Positions 1-13,600 of a stretch of 64,000 nucleotides of DNA are shown here, one piece after another. Under the pieces are notes generated by a model, which ran no database searches, was not told the DNA's origin, and saw nothing but the letters and a program-made list of their open reading frames with translations. How positions within the stretch are numbered: the first letter of the stretch is position 1; each line of letters begins with the position of its first letter. Origin of the DNA: Flavobacteriales bacterium (GTDB taxonomy: Bacteria; Bacteroidota; Bacteroidia; Flavobacteriales_F; PHOS-HE28); contig JADJOI010000003.1 of assembly GCA_016713875.1 (NCBI GenBank), positions 3,658,001-3,722,000 on the forward strand, written 5' to 3'. Position numbers and translations under genes: made by a program.

Positions 1-21
1 CGGGAGGCCTGGGGTGCGGGT

Positions 22-441
22 TTACGCGCCATGGTATTCCACGTGGTTGTTCTCGGTCTCCTGCAGCTTCACACAGTGCAGCGCGGCGCCGGCCTCCCGG
101 ATGGGCGCCTCCAGCTGCTCCCAGATGGCGATGGCCAGGTTCTCCGTGCTGCTGTATCGGCCCTGCATGAAGGGCACGTCCACATCGAGGTTGCGGTGGT
201 CGACGTACTGGATCACGCGGTCCTTGATGATGCGGCCCAGCAGGCTGAGGTCGATCACGAAGCTGGTCTCCGGGTCGGGCTCGCCCTTCACGGTCACCCA
301 CAGGTCGTAGTTGTGGCCGTGGCCGTTGGGGTTGGCGCATTTGCCGAAGACCTGCAGGTTCTTCTCCAGGCTCCAATCGGGCCGGGCCAGGCGGTGGCTG
401 GCGCTGAAGCGTTCGCGGCGGGTGATGTGCACGAGGGGCAT
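22..441 (-). CDS. queD: 6-pyruvoyltetrahydropterin / 6-carboxytetrahydropterin synthase family enzyme
   Basis: This 139-residue protein belongs to the PTPS/QueD family, which converts 7,8-dihydroneopterin triphosphate to a tetrahydropterin in the cytoplasm. The zinc ligands are visible as H16 and as H41 and H43 in GKCANPNGHGHNY, with Cys35 as the probable catalytic cysteine; the C-terminal KLQETENN carries the substrate-binding glutamate. The Cys-to-His spacing resembles animal-type PTPS more than short-spaced E. coli QueD, so the product could be 6-pyruvoyltetrahydropterin rather than the queuosine precursor; the family call is firm, the exact reaction is not. The ATG at 441 is chosen because the frame upstream of it is antisense to the divergent hldD gene. 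Confidence 0.87.
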   Translation of the reverse strand: MPLVHITRRERFSASHRLARPDWSLEKNLQVFGKCANPNGHGHNYDLWVTVKGEPDPETSFVIDLSLLGRIIKDRVIQYVDHRNLDVDVPFMQGRYSSTENLAIAIWEQLEAPIREAGAALHCVKLQETENNHVEYHGA

Positions 442-519
442 GCGCGAGGAATGCCGGAGGGCGCCCGAATGTTCGGTGCCCGGCGAAGGTAACGAGCGGC
501 GGCCGGGGCGTGCGTGCGT

Positions 520-526
520 TACTTTG
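520..526 (+). promoter_or_regulatory. -7 promoter element of hldD
   Basis: TACTTTG, a variant of the Bacteroidota -7 consensus TAnnTTTG, ends 5 nt before the ATG at 532. The transcript would therefore start at or almost at the start codon. No clear -33 TTG is visible. Confidence 0.55.
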
Positions 527-531
527 CCGCC

Positions 532-1500
532 ATGATCGTGGTGACGGGGGCGGCGGGCTTCATCGGCAGCGCGCTGGTGGGCGACCTGCTGCGTGCGGGC
601 TGGCAGGACATCGTGGCGGTGGACGACTTCAGCCGCGCGGACAAGGCGCCCAATCTGGCCGGCAAGGCGCTCACCGCCAAGGTGGACCGGGACCGGTTCT
701 TCACCTGGTTGGAGGAGAACCACCGCTCCGTGCAGTTCATCTTCCACCTGGGCGCCCGCACGGACACCACGGAGTTCGACCGCTCCATCTTCGACCGGCT
801 GAACCTGCACTACAGCCAGCGCATGTGGGAGGCCTGCGTGAAGCACGGGATCCCCCTGGTGTACGCCAGTTCAGCGGCCACGTATGGCGACGGCGCCTTG
901 GGCTACGACGACGTGGACGACACCCTGCCGGCCCGGCTGCACCCGCTGAACCCGTACGGCGAGAGCAAGAACGACTTCGACAGGTGGGCGCTGGCCCAGG
1001 AACGCAAGCCCTACTTCTGGGCCGGGCTGAAGTTCTTCAACGTGTACGGTCCAAACGAATACCACAAGGGCCGCATGGCCAGTGTGGTCTTCCATGCCCA
1101 CGGCCAGATCACGGCCACCGGCGGCATGAAGCTCTTCCGCAGCCACCGGCCCGAGTACCGGGACGGCGAGCAGCTGCGCGATTTCGTGTATGTGAAGGAC
1201 GTGTGCGCGGTGTGCCGGTTCCTGATGGAGGACCGCCGGCACAGTGGGCTGTACAACCTGGGCAGCGGCCGGGCGCGCACCTTCCTGGACCTGGCGCGGG
1301 CCACCTTCCGGGCCATGGGCCGTGAGGAACGCATCGCGTTCATCGACACCCCGGCCGACATCCGCGACCGCTACCAGTACTTCACGGAGGCGCGCATGGG
1401 CAAGCTGGTGCAGGCGGGCTTCACCCAGCCCTTCACCACCTTGGAGGACGGCATCACGGATTACGTGCGCAACTACCTGGCGCCGGGCGTGTACCTCTGA
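532..1500 (+). CDS. hldD: ADP-L-glycero-D-manno-heptose 6-epimerase
   Basis: A 322-residue extended short-chain dehydrogenase that epimerises ADP-D-glycero-D-manno-heptose to the L-glycero form for lipopolysaccharide core synthesis. The Rossmann nucleotide-binding motif TGAAGFIG is at residues 5-12 and the catalytic YxxxK is Y142/K146 (NPYGESKND). The segment FFNVYGPNEYHKGRMASVV is characteristic of the HldD subgroup, and length is normal for the family. The start is set at 532 because an upstream in-frame ATG would put the -7 promoter element inside the coding region. No other heptose genes are adjacent. Confidence 0.93.
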   Translation: MIVVTGAAGFIGSALVGDLLRAGWQDIVAVDDFSRADKAPNLAGKALTAKVDRDRFFTWLEENHRSVQFIFHLGARTDTTEFDRSIFDRLNLHYSQRMWEACVKHGIPLVYASSAATYGDGALGYDDVDDTLPARLHPLNPYGESKNDFDRWALAQERKPYFWAGLKFFNVYGPNEYHKGRMASVVFHAHGQITATGGMKLFRSHRPEYRDGEQLRDFVYVKDVCAVCRFLMEDRRHSGLYNLGSGRARTFLDLARATFRAMGREERIAFIDTPADIRDRYQYFTEARMGKLVQAGFTQPFTTLEDGITDYVRNYLAPGVYL

Positions 1501-1512
1501 GCCTTACCGCGC

Positions 1513-1866
1513 TCACGCGGGCATGGGCTCGGCGATGCCTTCGCGCAGTTCCACAAGGGCGCCGCGCACGGTCAGCAGGCGCTCGCGCACCTCGGCGAGG
1601 CGGTCGGGTGCGGCGTCGGCGGCGCGCAGCTTCTCCTTGGCCCCGTTGAGGGTGAAGCCCTGTTCCTTCACCAGGTGGTGGATGCGCCGCAACTGGTCGA
1701 TGTCCTTGTGGGTGTACAGGCGGTCGCCCTTGCCGTTGCGGCGGGGCCGCAGCGTGCCGAACTCCTTCTCCCAATAGCGGATCAGCGAGGTGTTCACCCC
1801 CAGTTCCACGGCCACCTCCCCGATGGTCCAGTACAGCTTCCCGATCGTTCGCTCCTTGTAAGGCAT
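1513..1866 (-). CDS. MerR family transcriptional regulator
   Basis: A 117-residue DNA-binding protein. The N-terminal winged-helix region is recognisable from YWTIGEVAVELGVNTSLIRYW through LRPRRNGKGDRLYTHKDI, followed by a helical dimerisation segment. No cysteine-rich metal site or ligand-binding domain is present, so it matches the short Bacteroidota MerR group of unknown effector. The start is placed at 1866: the TACATTTG -7 element at 1876-1883 lies 9 nt upstream, and the earlier in-frame ATG at 1893 would lie ahead of that promoter. It lies just downstream of a secreted-protein gene but appears to have its own promoter. Confidence 0.85.
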   Translation of the reverse strand: MPYKERTIGKLYWTIGEVAVELGVNTSLIRYWEKEFGTLRPRRNGKGDRLYTHKDIDQLRRIHHLVKEQGFTLNGAKEKLRAADAAPDRLAEVRERLLTVRGALVELREGIAEPMPA

Positions 1867-1875
1867 GGTCGTGGG

Positions 1876-1883
1876 CAAATGTA
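1876..1883 (-). promoter_or_regulatory. -7 promoter element of the merR-type gene
   Basis: TACATTTG on the minus strand matches TAnnTTTG exactly. It lies 10 nt past the stop of the upstream gene and 9 nt before the ATG at 1866, which supports that start and implies a leaderless or nearly leaderless transcript. Confidence 0.65.
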
Positions 1884-1893
1884 TCCGCCCCAT

Positions 1894-3150
1894 TCAGTGG
1901 GAGATGAGCACCGTGGCGCTCCGCAGCCGATCGCTCCCCTGCAGCAGGATGCGGTAGGCACCGCTCTCCAAGTGGTGAAGGGACAGTTCCACCAGTCGCG
2001 CAGGGCCACCAGGATATCGTGCCTGATGCACCGTGCGCCCGTGGGCATCAACGGCTGAGAGCCTGCGCTCATCCGGGAATGCGGGCAGCTCGACCATGAT
2101 CGTGCCGTTGCTTGGGTTGGGCCGGACCTGCAGAGCCTCGCCCATGGTCGTCCCCTCCTCCATGCCCACCGAACCGCTCACGGTGACGAAGGCGGTATCC
2201 GAGGTGAGATAGCCGCAGGCGCTGCCCAGCCATTGCTGCCAGTAATACTCGCCGGTATCGGCAAGCGTGGCCTGCGCCACGGAGTAGGTGAAGGAGATGG
2301 GCCCCACCGATAGCCCGTTGTGGAACCATTGCGAGGCGTTCGTCGTCCCCGTGGTGACCACCTCCAAGGTGAAGGGGTCACCCACATTGACGGTGAGCGA
2401 TTGTGGCTGCTGCAGGATGACCGGTAAAGCGGTGACCGTTCCGTTGAGCGATGCCAGGGGCCCCGGCCCGCAGGTGTCCAGCGTCCCATCGGTGCCACCC
2501 GCCACGTGGTGCTCCCCCACCACCGCAAGCGCAGGTGTCCAAGCTGCACCTCCGTTCGTCGTGCGCAAGAGAACGCCATTTCCTGCGATGATACCGGCGT
2601 CATCGCTCCAAAAGAAAGCGGAGGTCAGTTCAGTGTTGGTTCCGGAGGGGATGCTGTTCCAATTGGCGCCTCCGTCCAACGTCCGGATCACCCGACCATT
2701 GGTTCCTACAGCGTAACCGACAGATAAAGAGGGGAATACCATGGCATTCAGCCGGCGAGGCCATGCCCCTGCATAGCTGGCGTAGCGTGTGGTCCAGGCG
2801 ACCCCACCATTGGGTGTCCCGATGACCGCGTACTGGTTGTCCAGGTCGAACGCTCCAGCCACCAACCCGTGAGTTGATGACGTGAAGTAGCCATCCTTCC
2901 ATACCGCGATCATTGGAAAGCCCCCCTGGGTCGGGGTCCAATAAGTCCAGGTGTCACCCTGATCGAGGCTTTTGTAGAAATCACTGCTCAAGGCGAACGC
3001 ACCACTGGTGGGATAGTGGCATATCGCATTGATCACGACCGAACCGCTGGTATCCACCACGGACCACTGGCCGTGGGTCAGCTGACCACCGAGGGCAGCG
3101 CATATGAGAGAAAGAATGCGGAAGGAAGTCATCTGTGTTGGCATGGTCAT
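1894..3150 (-). CDS. secreted YCF48-like beta-propeller protein with T9SS type A sorting domain
   Basis: About 418 residues. An N-terminal signal peptide (hydrophobic run FRILSLICAALGG) precedes BNR/YCF48-type propeller repeats (for example SVGYAVGTNGRVIRTLDGG), an immunoglobulin-like segment (LQQPQSLTVNVGDPF), and a C-terminal T9SS sorting domain starting near VRPNPSNGTIMVELP. It is predicted to be exported across the inner membrane by Sec and across the outer membrane by the type IX system. Its function is unknown; YCF48-like domains here are generic propellers, not evidence for a photosystem role. The ATG at 3150 overlaps the stop of the M23 peptidase gene by one base; ATGs at 3144 or 3132 are alternatives. 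Confidence 0.82.
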   Translation of the reverse strand: MTMPTQMTSFRILSLICAALGGQLTHGQWSVVDTSGSVVINAICHYPTSGAFALSSDFYKSLDQGDTWTYWTPTQGGFPMIAVWKDGYFTSSTHGLVAGAFDLDNQYAVIGTPNGGVAWTTRYASYAGAWPRRLNAMVFPSLSVGYAVGTNGRVIRTLDGGANWNSIPSGTNTELTSAFFWSDDAGIIAGNGVLLRTTNGGAAWTPALAVVGEHHVAGGTDGTLDTCGPGPLASLNGTVTALPVILQQPQSLTVNVGDPFTLEVVTTGTTNASQWFHNGLSVGPISFTYSVAQATLADTGEYYWQQWLGSACGYLTSDTAFVTVSGSVGMEEGTTMGEALQVRPNPSNGTIMVELPAFPDERRLSAVDAHGRTVHQARYPGGPARLVELSLHHLESGAYRILLQGSDRLRSATVLISH

Positions 3151-4121
3151 CAATCCAACGACTGTCCTGCGTTGCGCGAGATCTCGAGCACGCGGGCGTA
3201 TTCCTCCGGCGTCAGGTCGTTGAAGAAGTAGTTGGCGGGGTCCACCGGTGCGCCGCCCTTGTGCACCTCGTAATGCAGGTGGGGGCCTGCGCTCAGGCCG
3301 GTGTTGCCCACGAGGCCGATGGGGTCGCCGCGCTTCACCAGCTGGCCGGGCCGCACCTTCAGGGTGCTCAGGTGCCCGTACAGCGTCTTGTAGTCGAAGC
3401 CGTGGTCGATCACCACGTGGATGCCGTAGCCGTTGGTGGCGTAGTCGGCGAACTCCACCCGGCCATCGCCAGTGGCATAGATCTCGGTGCCCACCGGTGC
3501 GGTGAAGTCCATGCCCGCGTGGAACTTGGCGATCTTGTGGATGGGGTGCAGCCGTTCGCCGAAGCCGCTGCTGATCATGGTGAGGTCGCGGTTGCTGATG
3601 GGCTGCACGGCGGGGATGCTGGCCAGCAGTTCCTTCTTGCGGAGGGCGAGGGCGGCCACGTCATCCAGGCTCTCGCTCTGCACGATCAGCTGGCGGGTGA
3701 GGGCGTCCAGCCGCTTGCGGGTGCCCAACACCACCTCGCTGCCCGCGAAGCCCGCCAGGTCGCGGTAGCGGTTCACCCCGCCGCTGCCGGCCCGCCGCAT
3801 GCTCTCCGGCAGGGGGTCGGCCTCGAAGATCACCCGGTAGATGTTGTCGTCGCGCCGCCGCACGTCGCGCAGCACGTCCTCCACCTCGCTCAGCTGGCGG
3901 TTCAGCAGCTCGTACTGGGTCAGCAGCTGCTGGTTCTCCCGCTTCAGCAGGGCCTCCTTGGGGCTGTCCACGAACTGGTACACCAGGAAGATGCCCAGCA
4001 TGCCCACCAGCAGGCCGGGAGTGAGCGCCAGAGTCACCCGCCGCACCTTCTGCCAGGCCGTCAGCCGGATGCGCTCGAAGTTGAGCGTCTGCGGGTTGAA
4101 CCGGTATTTGTGCTCGGGCAT
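3150..4121 (-). CDS. M23 family metallopeptidase with N-terminal membrane anchor
   Basis: A 323-residue cell-wall hydrolase of the LytM/M23 (peptidoglycan endopeptidase) family. A single transmembrane helix at about residues 29-50 is followed by a coiled coil (about 55-95) and the C-terminal M23 domain. Zinc ligands H201 and D205 (KFHAGMDF) and the HxH motif H281/H283 (GPHLHYEV) are all present, so it should be active rather than a degenerate activator. The start MPEHKYRF is typical for Bacteroidota homologues; further upstream the frame is antisense to alaS. It is divergent from alaS. Confidence 0.9.
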   Translation of the reverse strand: MPEHKYRFNPQTLNFERIRLTAWQKVRRVTLALTPGLLVGMLGIFLVYQFVDSPKEALLKRENQQLLTQYELLNRQLSEVEDVLRDVRRRDDNIYRVIFEADPLPESMRRAGSGGVNRYRDLAGFAGSEVVLGTRKRLDALTRQLIVQSESLDDVAALALRKKELLASIPAVQPISNRDLTMISSGFGERLHPIHKIAKFHAGMDFTAPVGTEIYATGDGRVEFADYATNGYGIHVVIDHGFDYKTLYGHLSTLKVRPGQLVKRGDPIGLVGNTGLSAGPHLHYEVHKGGAPVDPANYFFNDLTPEEYARVLEISRNAGQSLD

Positions 4122-4209
4122 GGGGGGCGTGAAAATACACAGGATGACGTGGACGCGGACCTGACCTGTCCGACCCAAGTGCGACCTTTGCGGCCGCTTT
4201 CGCCCCGCC

Positions 4210-6816
<2,607 letters not shown>

Positions 6817-6920
6817 GGGCAGGAACGATCTGGATCACCGTTCGATGATCGCGGTCAGGCGGTCATGCCGCCACGTCCTTCGCAAGGCCGCCGGGCCTGT
6901 CCCACGCCTTGCGACCCGCC

Positions 6921-7376
6921 TTAGGCGAGGCTAGGCCGTGGCCCGAGAGGGCGGCTGGGGGCGGGGGCGGGTCGTCCGTAGACCGGGCCCATGTAGCGGG
7001 TCTCGTAGCTCAGGCCCAGGTTCAGGATGTACAGGCCGTTGAGCAGGATCACCAGCGCATGGTCCAGGAAGGAGGTCTTGCCAAAGCTCTCCGCCACCTC
7101 GATCCACACCTTGGGCAAGAGGTAAACCTGCCCGTAAATGGGAATGAAGAACAACCACAGGTGGCTGGCCGGCCGGCCCACGATCTTCAGGAAGACGATG
7201 AAGTTCCAGATGGGCACCAGCGCGGCGTAGCCCGGCTGGCCCGCCTTCTCGTACAGCTTCCACTGGGCCACCAAGGCGATGGTGCCGAAGAAGATGAGGA
7301 CGTAGTACATGGTGTCGCCCATGCTGGCGTAGAGCGCATCGTGCACGCTCATGATGGCATTGATGATCGGTTCCAT
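6921..7376 (-). CDS. DUF5684-like small integral membrane protein
   Basis: A 151-residue protein with about four hydrophobic segments (residues 22-37, 50-66, 71-87 and 104-122). The segments GQPGYAALVPIWNFIVFLKI and LWLFFIPIYGQVYLL match the DUF5684 pattern, which in Bacteroidota also occurs fused to signal peptidase I. The C-terminus is rich in proline and arginine (PAPAPSRPLGPRP). No catalytic residues are seen and no function is known. The start at 7376 (MEPIINAIM) is preferred because sequence upstream of it has no coding character. Confidence 0.7.
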   Translation of the reverse strand: MEPIINAIMSVHDALYASMGDTMYYVLIFFGTIALVAQWKLYEKAGQPGYAALVPIWNFIVFLKIVGRPASHLWLFFIPIYGQVYLLPKVWIEVAESFGKTSFLDHALVILLNGLYILNLGLSYETRYMGPVYGRPAPAPSRPLGPRPSLA

Positions 7377-7795
7377 GGCGATCAGGTGATTAAGTGTAGC
7401 GCCTTCTTCCCAAGGCAGGTCCATACGAAAGACGGAGGATGCCGTAGGAGGTTGCCTGTGCAACGATAGCCCGTGAGGGCCGGGGGCAGGCATTCGACGA
7501 AAGGCGGAGTATCAACGTTCGGCAGTGCATTCCGCTGGGGCTGTTGCGGAAGAACGACGCCAGGAGGGCGATCCGTGCGCGGCCCGGTTCGGCGGTGAGG
7601 AACGGCTTGAGCGGGCAGGCCACCGGTCACCGGAGGTCGGTCGAGCGTCGGACCACGTCCGGACCACCTGCTGATACGCTAAGGCACTGAGCATCACGAT
7701 AAGAAACACGGGAAGTTGTGGCTGATCCCCCCATTCGGCGGTACGGCCGCCTGACGACGGAACACACATGCCAGAAGGGCCCCTGAGCGGCAGGC
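7377..7795. other. 419-bp intergenic region without a recognisable gene
   Basis: Three short overlapping minus-strand reading frames exist here, but none has a credible start, a family motif or coding bias, and they overlap each other in different frames. No RNA gene or strong terminator was recognised. Confidence 0.5.
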
Positions 7796-8971
<1,176 letters not shown>

Positions 8972-9157
8972 GCGTGGTGCGCCGAAGCCCGGCGGAGGTG
9001 TGGGGATGGGAACGGAGGGCGAAATTGCGGACTCTGGGGCGACCTGCCGCGCGCACCCGCAACGATGATGCCGGAACAGGCCCACGGGCAACCCGGCCCC
9101 GGCGTTGCATCTAGCATGGGGGTGTCCGGAAGGTCCCGACGGAAGACCGATCGTATC

Positions 9158-10606
9158 ATGCACCGACACCGCACGCTCTTGGTCATCGCAGGGCTGATCA
9201 TGAGCACCGCCGCCGCCTCGCAGTGTTCGATCACGTGGGCCCACCTGACGCCGCTCTGCGAGGTCGGCGGTGTCGCCAAAGTGGTCGGGGCGGTGCATTG
9301 GACGGGTGGTACGCCACCCTATTCGGTCATCATCTCCGGCACCGATGTGTCGATCCAGGTCCATGGCATTGGAGCGTCCCCGCTGTTCCTGGACGAAACG
9401 ATGGGAAACTTCACCTCCCTGGTGGGTGCCACCGCGACGGTGACGGACGCTGGAGGCTGCTTCGACAGCAGCCCCATGCAGAACCTGGGCAGCTTCACGG
9501 CGATCGGTTCCACAGGGAACCTGTTCACGCTCACCCTGGCCGCCACCAACTGTGCTGCGGGCATCTTCACCGCCAGCTTCACGGACAATACGCTTCAGGA
9601 GGCCGACCTCTTCGGTGAACCGCTCACGGGCTACACCTACACCCTGCGGAAGAACGGCAGTGTGCTCGCCACCGGTAGCTTGACCTCGGTGCTGCAGAGC
9701 AGCCCGGCCCGGCTGGTCTTCGGCGGGCTCACGTACGGGCAGTACGACCTGGAGCTGGGCCTCACCACCGGCAGCGGGCAGACCGTGCAGTACTGTCCGG
9801 ACCAGCCCGTGTACGCGTTCTGTGTACCCAAGGCGAATGATTGCCAGACCAATGTGAGCGTGCGAGTGGCGCTGGCCTCCGTGCTGGGCAGCGGCGGGCT
9901 GATGAGCGACGGATTGCGCACGGCCGGCCTGCTTCCGCTGTCGGAGCCCTATAGCGCATTGGGATACACGTATGTGGGCACGGCCCCCGGGACCACCACC
10001 ACGGCCGGGGTGCTGGCCGTCACCGGCAACGATGCCATCGTGGACTGGGTGGTGGTGGAACTGCGCAACAACACGACCCCGACGACGATCGTGGCCTCGC
10101 GGCCAGCCTTGCTGCAGCGCGATGGCGATGTGGTGGACCTGGACGGGGATCCGTATGTGAGCTTCCCGGTGGCCGCGGGGCTCTACAAGGTCGCGGTCCG
10201 CCACCGCAATCACCTCGGTGTGATGACCTCAGCGGGCTTCTCCCTCAACAACGACCCCTGCCGCGGTCCCAAACTCATGCTGCCCGCTACGGGCACCTAT
10301 GGGACCAATGCCCGCCGGCAGATGACGGTGCCCGGTGTGACCGGCAGCCTGATGGGCCTCTGGCCCGGCGAGGCCACGGGCGATGGGGTGGTGAAGTACA
10401 CCGGAGGTGGCAACGACCGCGATGCCATCCTGCAGGCCATCGGCGGCACCACGCTCACCAATACCGTGAACAGCGTGTACGACCGGCGCGATGTGAACCT
10501 CGATGGCAGCATCAAGTACACGGGCAGCGCCAACGACCGGGATGTGATCCTGCAGACGATCGGAGGCACGGTGCCGACGGCGACACGGACCCAACAGCTG
10601 CCCTAG
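9158..10606 (+). CDS. secreted protein with C-terminal dockerin-like 'QLP' module (copy 1)
   Basis: A 482-residue exported protein. A signal peptide (cleavage near AAASQC) precedes an N-terminal region with an HWTGGTPPYSV segment of the SprB/PKD-like repeat type. From about residue 227 to the end runs a module shared by five proteins in this window: a beta-rich part with EPYSALGY, VTGNDAIVDW, LLQRDGDVVDLDG and VAVRHRNHLGVMT, then from about residue 401 two dockerin-like repeats (GDGVVKYTGGGNDRDAIL and NLDGSIKYTGSANDRDVIL) and the C-terminal TRTQQLP. No standard T9SS type A domain follows, so the module sits where the sorting signal normally is. Function unknown; extracellular, probably calcium-binding (inference from the D-x-N-x-D-G spacing). 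The next gene follows after 54 bp. Confidence 0.8.
   Translation: MHRHRTLLVIAGLIMSTAAASQCSITWAHLTPLCEVGGVAKVVGAVHWTGGTPPYSVIISGTDVSIQVHGIGASPLFLDETMGNFTSLVGATATVTDAGGCFDSSPMQNLGSFTAIGSTGNLFTLTLAATNCAAGIFTASFTDNTLQEADLFGEPLTGYTYTLRKNGSVLATGSLTSVLQSSPARLVFGGLTYGQYDLELGLTTGSGQTVQYCPDQPVYAFCVPKANDCQTNVSVRVALASVLGSGGLMSDGLRTAGLLPLSEPYSALGYTYVGTAPGTTTTAGVLAVTGNDAIVDWVVVELRNNTTPTTIVASRPALLQRDGDVVDLDGDPYVSFPVAAGLYKVAVRHRNHLGVMTSAGFSLNNDPCRGPKLMLPATGTYGTNARRQMTVPGVTGSLMGLWPGEATGDGVVKYTGGGNDRDAILQAIGGTTLTNTVNSVYDRRDVNLDGSIKYTGSANDRDVILQTIGGTVPTATRTQQLP
10474..10587 (+). repeat. 114-bp exact repeat, copy A (paired with 14002-14115)
   Basis: The second dockerin-like repeat of the 9158-10606 gene is identical base for base to the matching segment of the M36 protease gene, while flanking parts of the modules are clearly diverged. 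This points to recent gene conversion or cassette duplication. Confidence 0.85.
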
Positions 10607-10660
10607 TCGGCTGAAGACCCATTTCGGAGCAACCTCCTCCTCTTCTGTCGTCTTTGCACC

Positions 10661-13600
10661 ATGACCATCCTGCTCTTCAGGTGCGCCTTCGCTGTGGGGC
10701 TTTCTGCATGCGCGGCTCTCTTCGCAGCAGCGCAGCAAAAAGCCCCGGGAGCATTGACCGCTGCCAGAGCGCAGCTGGTACGTGAAGGACTTGCACCGGC
10801 AGACCTGGAGCATCTCCGCGTCACGGACAGCTATGTGGATGCTGGAACCTACATACGACATACGTGGATGAAGCAGCAATGGCTTGGCATCGATATTTTC
10901 AATAGCGAGGTGGCCATGCACCAGCGGTGCGATGGCGAGGTCGTGTACATCACGCATCGCACGATCGAAGGTCTGGAGGCCGAAGCCGGTCCGTCGCAGC
11001 CGGCCATCCATGCTGCCGCAGCATTGCGGATCGTGCTTGAACAGGATGGGGTCGGCGCAATGATGCCCGCCATCACCGGCCATGACGCTCAGCGGCATCG
11101 GTGGACCTTCGATGGCACCGCGTTCGCCGGAGAAGAACCCTTCGCTGAACTGGTTTGGATCGCCGCGGGTGATGCGCTCTGGCTCGCATGGAACGTGAAC
11201 TACTACCAGGCCGGCGGCGCGCATTGGTGGAACGTGCGCATCGACGCCCGAACGGGGAAGGAGTTGGAACGCAACGATTGGATGGTGACCGGATGCGGCC
11301 CTGTGGAGCATGGGCATGAGCCGGCTGCCTCCATGCCCGTGGTGGCCCTGCCAGCCGCCCCGAACGACTACCGCATCTTGTCCTTGCCCGTGGAGAGCCC
11401 GAGCCACGGCGCGCGTTCGATCATCAATGCGCCTTGGTCGCTGGCGCCCATTGCATCTCCGTTCGGCTGGCATGACACCAACGGGGTCGCAGGTGCCGAT
11501 CACACCATTACGCGTGGCAATAATGTGTATGCCAGTGAGGATGCGAACGCGGACGATGTCCCAGGCTACAGCCCGACAAGTCCCACGCTGGACTTCGACT
11601 ACACATTGAACCTGGCCAATGCGCCCGTGACCTATCGCGATGCCGCGATCACGAATCTGTTCGTGCAATGCAACATCATGCACGATGTGTTCTACCGCTA
11701 CGGCTTCGACGAGGTGGCCGGCAATTTCCAGAGCAACAATTACGGTCGTGGAGGAGCGGAGAACGACTTCGTTTTCGCCGATGCACAGGACGGTCTGACA
11801 ATGAACAACGGATCTTTCGGGACACCGCCCGATGGGATGAGCGGCCGTGCGCAGATCTATCTCTGGAATGTGACCACACCCCAGCGCGATGGCGATCTGG
11901 ACAATGGCCTGGTGACCCACGAATACGGGCATGGCATCAGCAACCGTCTGGTGGGTGGCCCTTCGAACGCGAACACCCTGGCCAACCAGGATCAGCCCGG
12001 CGAAGGCTGGAGCGATTACCTGGCCTTGATGATGACGATGGAACCAGGGGATCAAGGAACGGATGCGCGCGGTCTTGATACCTACCTGCTCGGTCAGCCG
12101 ATCACCGGGGCAGGGGTGCGACCTTACAAGTACAGCACGAACCCGGCGGTGAACAGCCTCACCTACGCGGCTACCAACAGCAGCGCGACACTACCCGGAG
12201 CGCATGGCATCGGTACCATGTGGTGCAGTGTGCTGTGGGACATGACCTGGGCGTTGATCGCACAGTACGGTTTCAGCGCCGACCTTTACAACGGCAATGC
12301 TGGCAACAACATCTCGCTACAGTTGGTGATCGATGGCATGAAGTACACGCCGGCAAGCCCCGGTTTCGTGGACGCGCGGGATGGCATCCTCATGGCTGAC
12401 CAGATCCGGTACAACGGCGCGCATCAGAACCTCATCTGGACGGTCTTCGCCGCACGTGGCTTGGGATTCAGTGCCAACCAGGGCAACCCATACTGGCGTT
12501 TCGATCAGGTGGAGGCGTTCGATATGCCCTCGAGCTCCAACGTGGGCGTGCGTTCTCCCCATACCCCGATGGCCGGTGTATTCACCGATTGCCAGAACGG
12601 GCTTCCGCTCACCGTGGACGTGCGCAACAACGGGCTTCAAACGCAGGGTAATTTCAACGTGAGCTATCGCCTGGATGGGGGCGTACCTGTGACGCAATTG
12701 TTCAGCGGCACGCTCGTGCCCGGCGCATCGGCACCGGTCTCTTTCCCTGGAACGCTCACACTGGGCAGCTACGGCGTCCACACGATCAAGACCTGGACGA
12801 GCCTTGCCGCTGATCAGTACCATGCGGACGACACACTGACCTTCACCATCAACTGGCAGGCGAACGCGAGCCCACCGGTGAACGCGAACGCCGAAGATGC
12901 GCTGCTGCCGCCTACAGGTTGGGTGGTGGAGAATCCGGATGGGCTCTACACCTGGAGCAATGTGACGCTTGCGATGGGAGCGAATTGCGCAGCCACCCGC
13001 GCGTTCCGAATGAACTTCAGGACCTACTATGCGCCTGGTCAAGTGGACCGTTTGGTCTCACCGTTGATCAACCTTGCGGGAAGCGCGGGCACGCGGCTGC
13101 AGTTCCATCACGCGTATGCGCCCTATGGATCCGGTCTGGATGACGGCTTGCTCGTGCAGATCAGCACGGATTGTGGGCAGAATTGGAGCACGCTTTGGTC
13201 CGCCTATGGCGCAGCGCTGGGCACTGCGCCACAAATGACCAGCACCTATGTGCCAACTGCCTGTAACCAATGGTTGCTGCACGACATCGACATCAGTGCG
13301 TACGACGGCCAACTGGTGCGGATCCGCTTCGTGGGCGAAACCCACTTCGGCAACGACCTCTTCTTGGACAACATCGCAGTGGTGAACAACGGGTTGCGGC
13401 TCTCGATGAAGGTGCTGCTCGATGGGCCCTACGACGGGAACACCTTGTTGATGCGCGACGACCTCCGTGCTACAGCCCTGCTACCGGCCAATGAGCCATA
13501 TACAGCCCTCGGCTTCGTGCAGGCCAGCGATGGAGGTGGTGAGGCCATCCAACCCGCTGTTGCGTCAGCCACAGGCAACAACGCCGTGGTGGATTGGGTG

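Noticed and set aside
7377..7795. three short minus-strand frames as small genes
   Set aside because: They overlap one another in different frames, lack credible starts and show no motif or coding bias.
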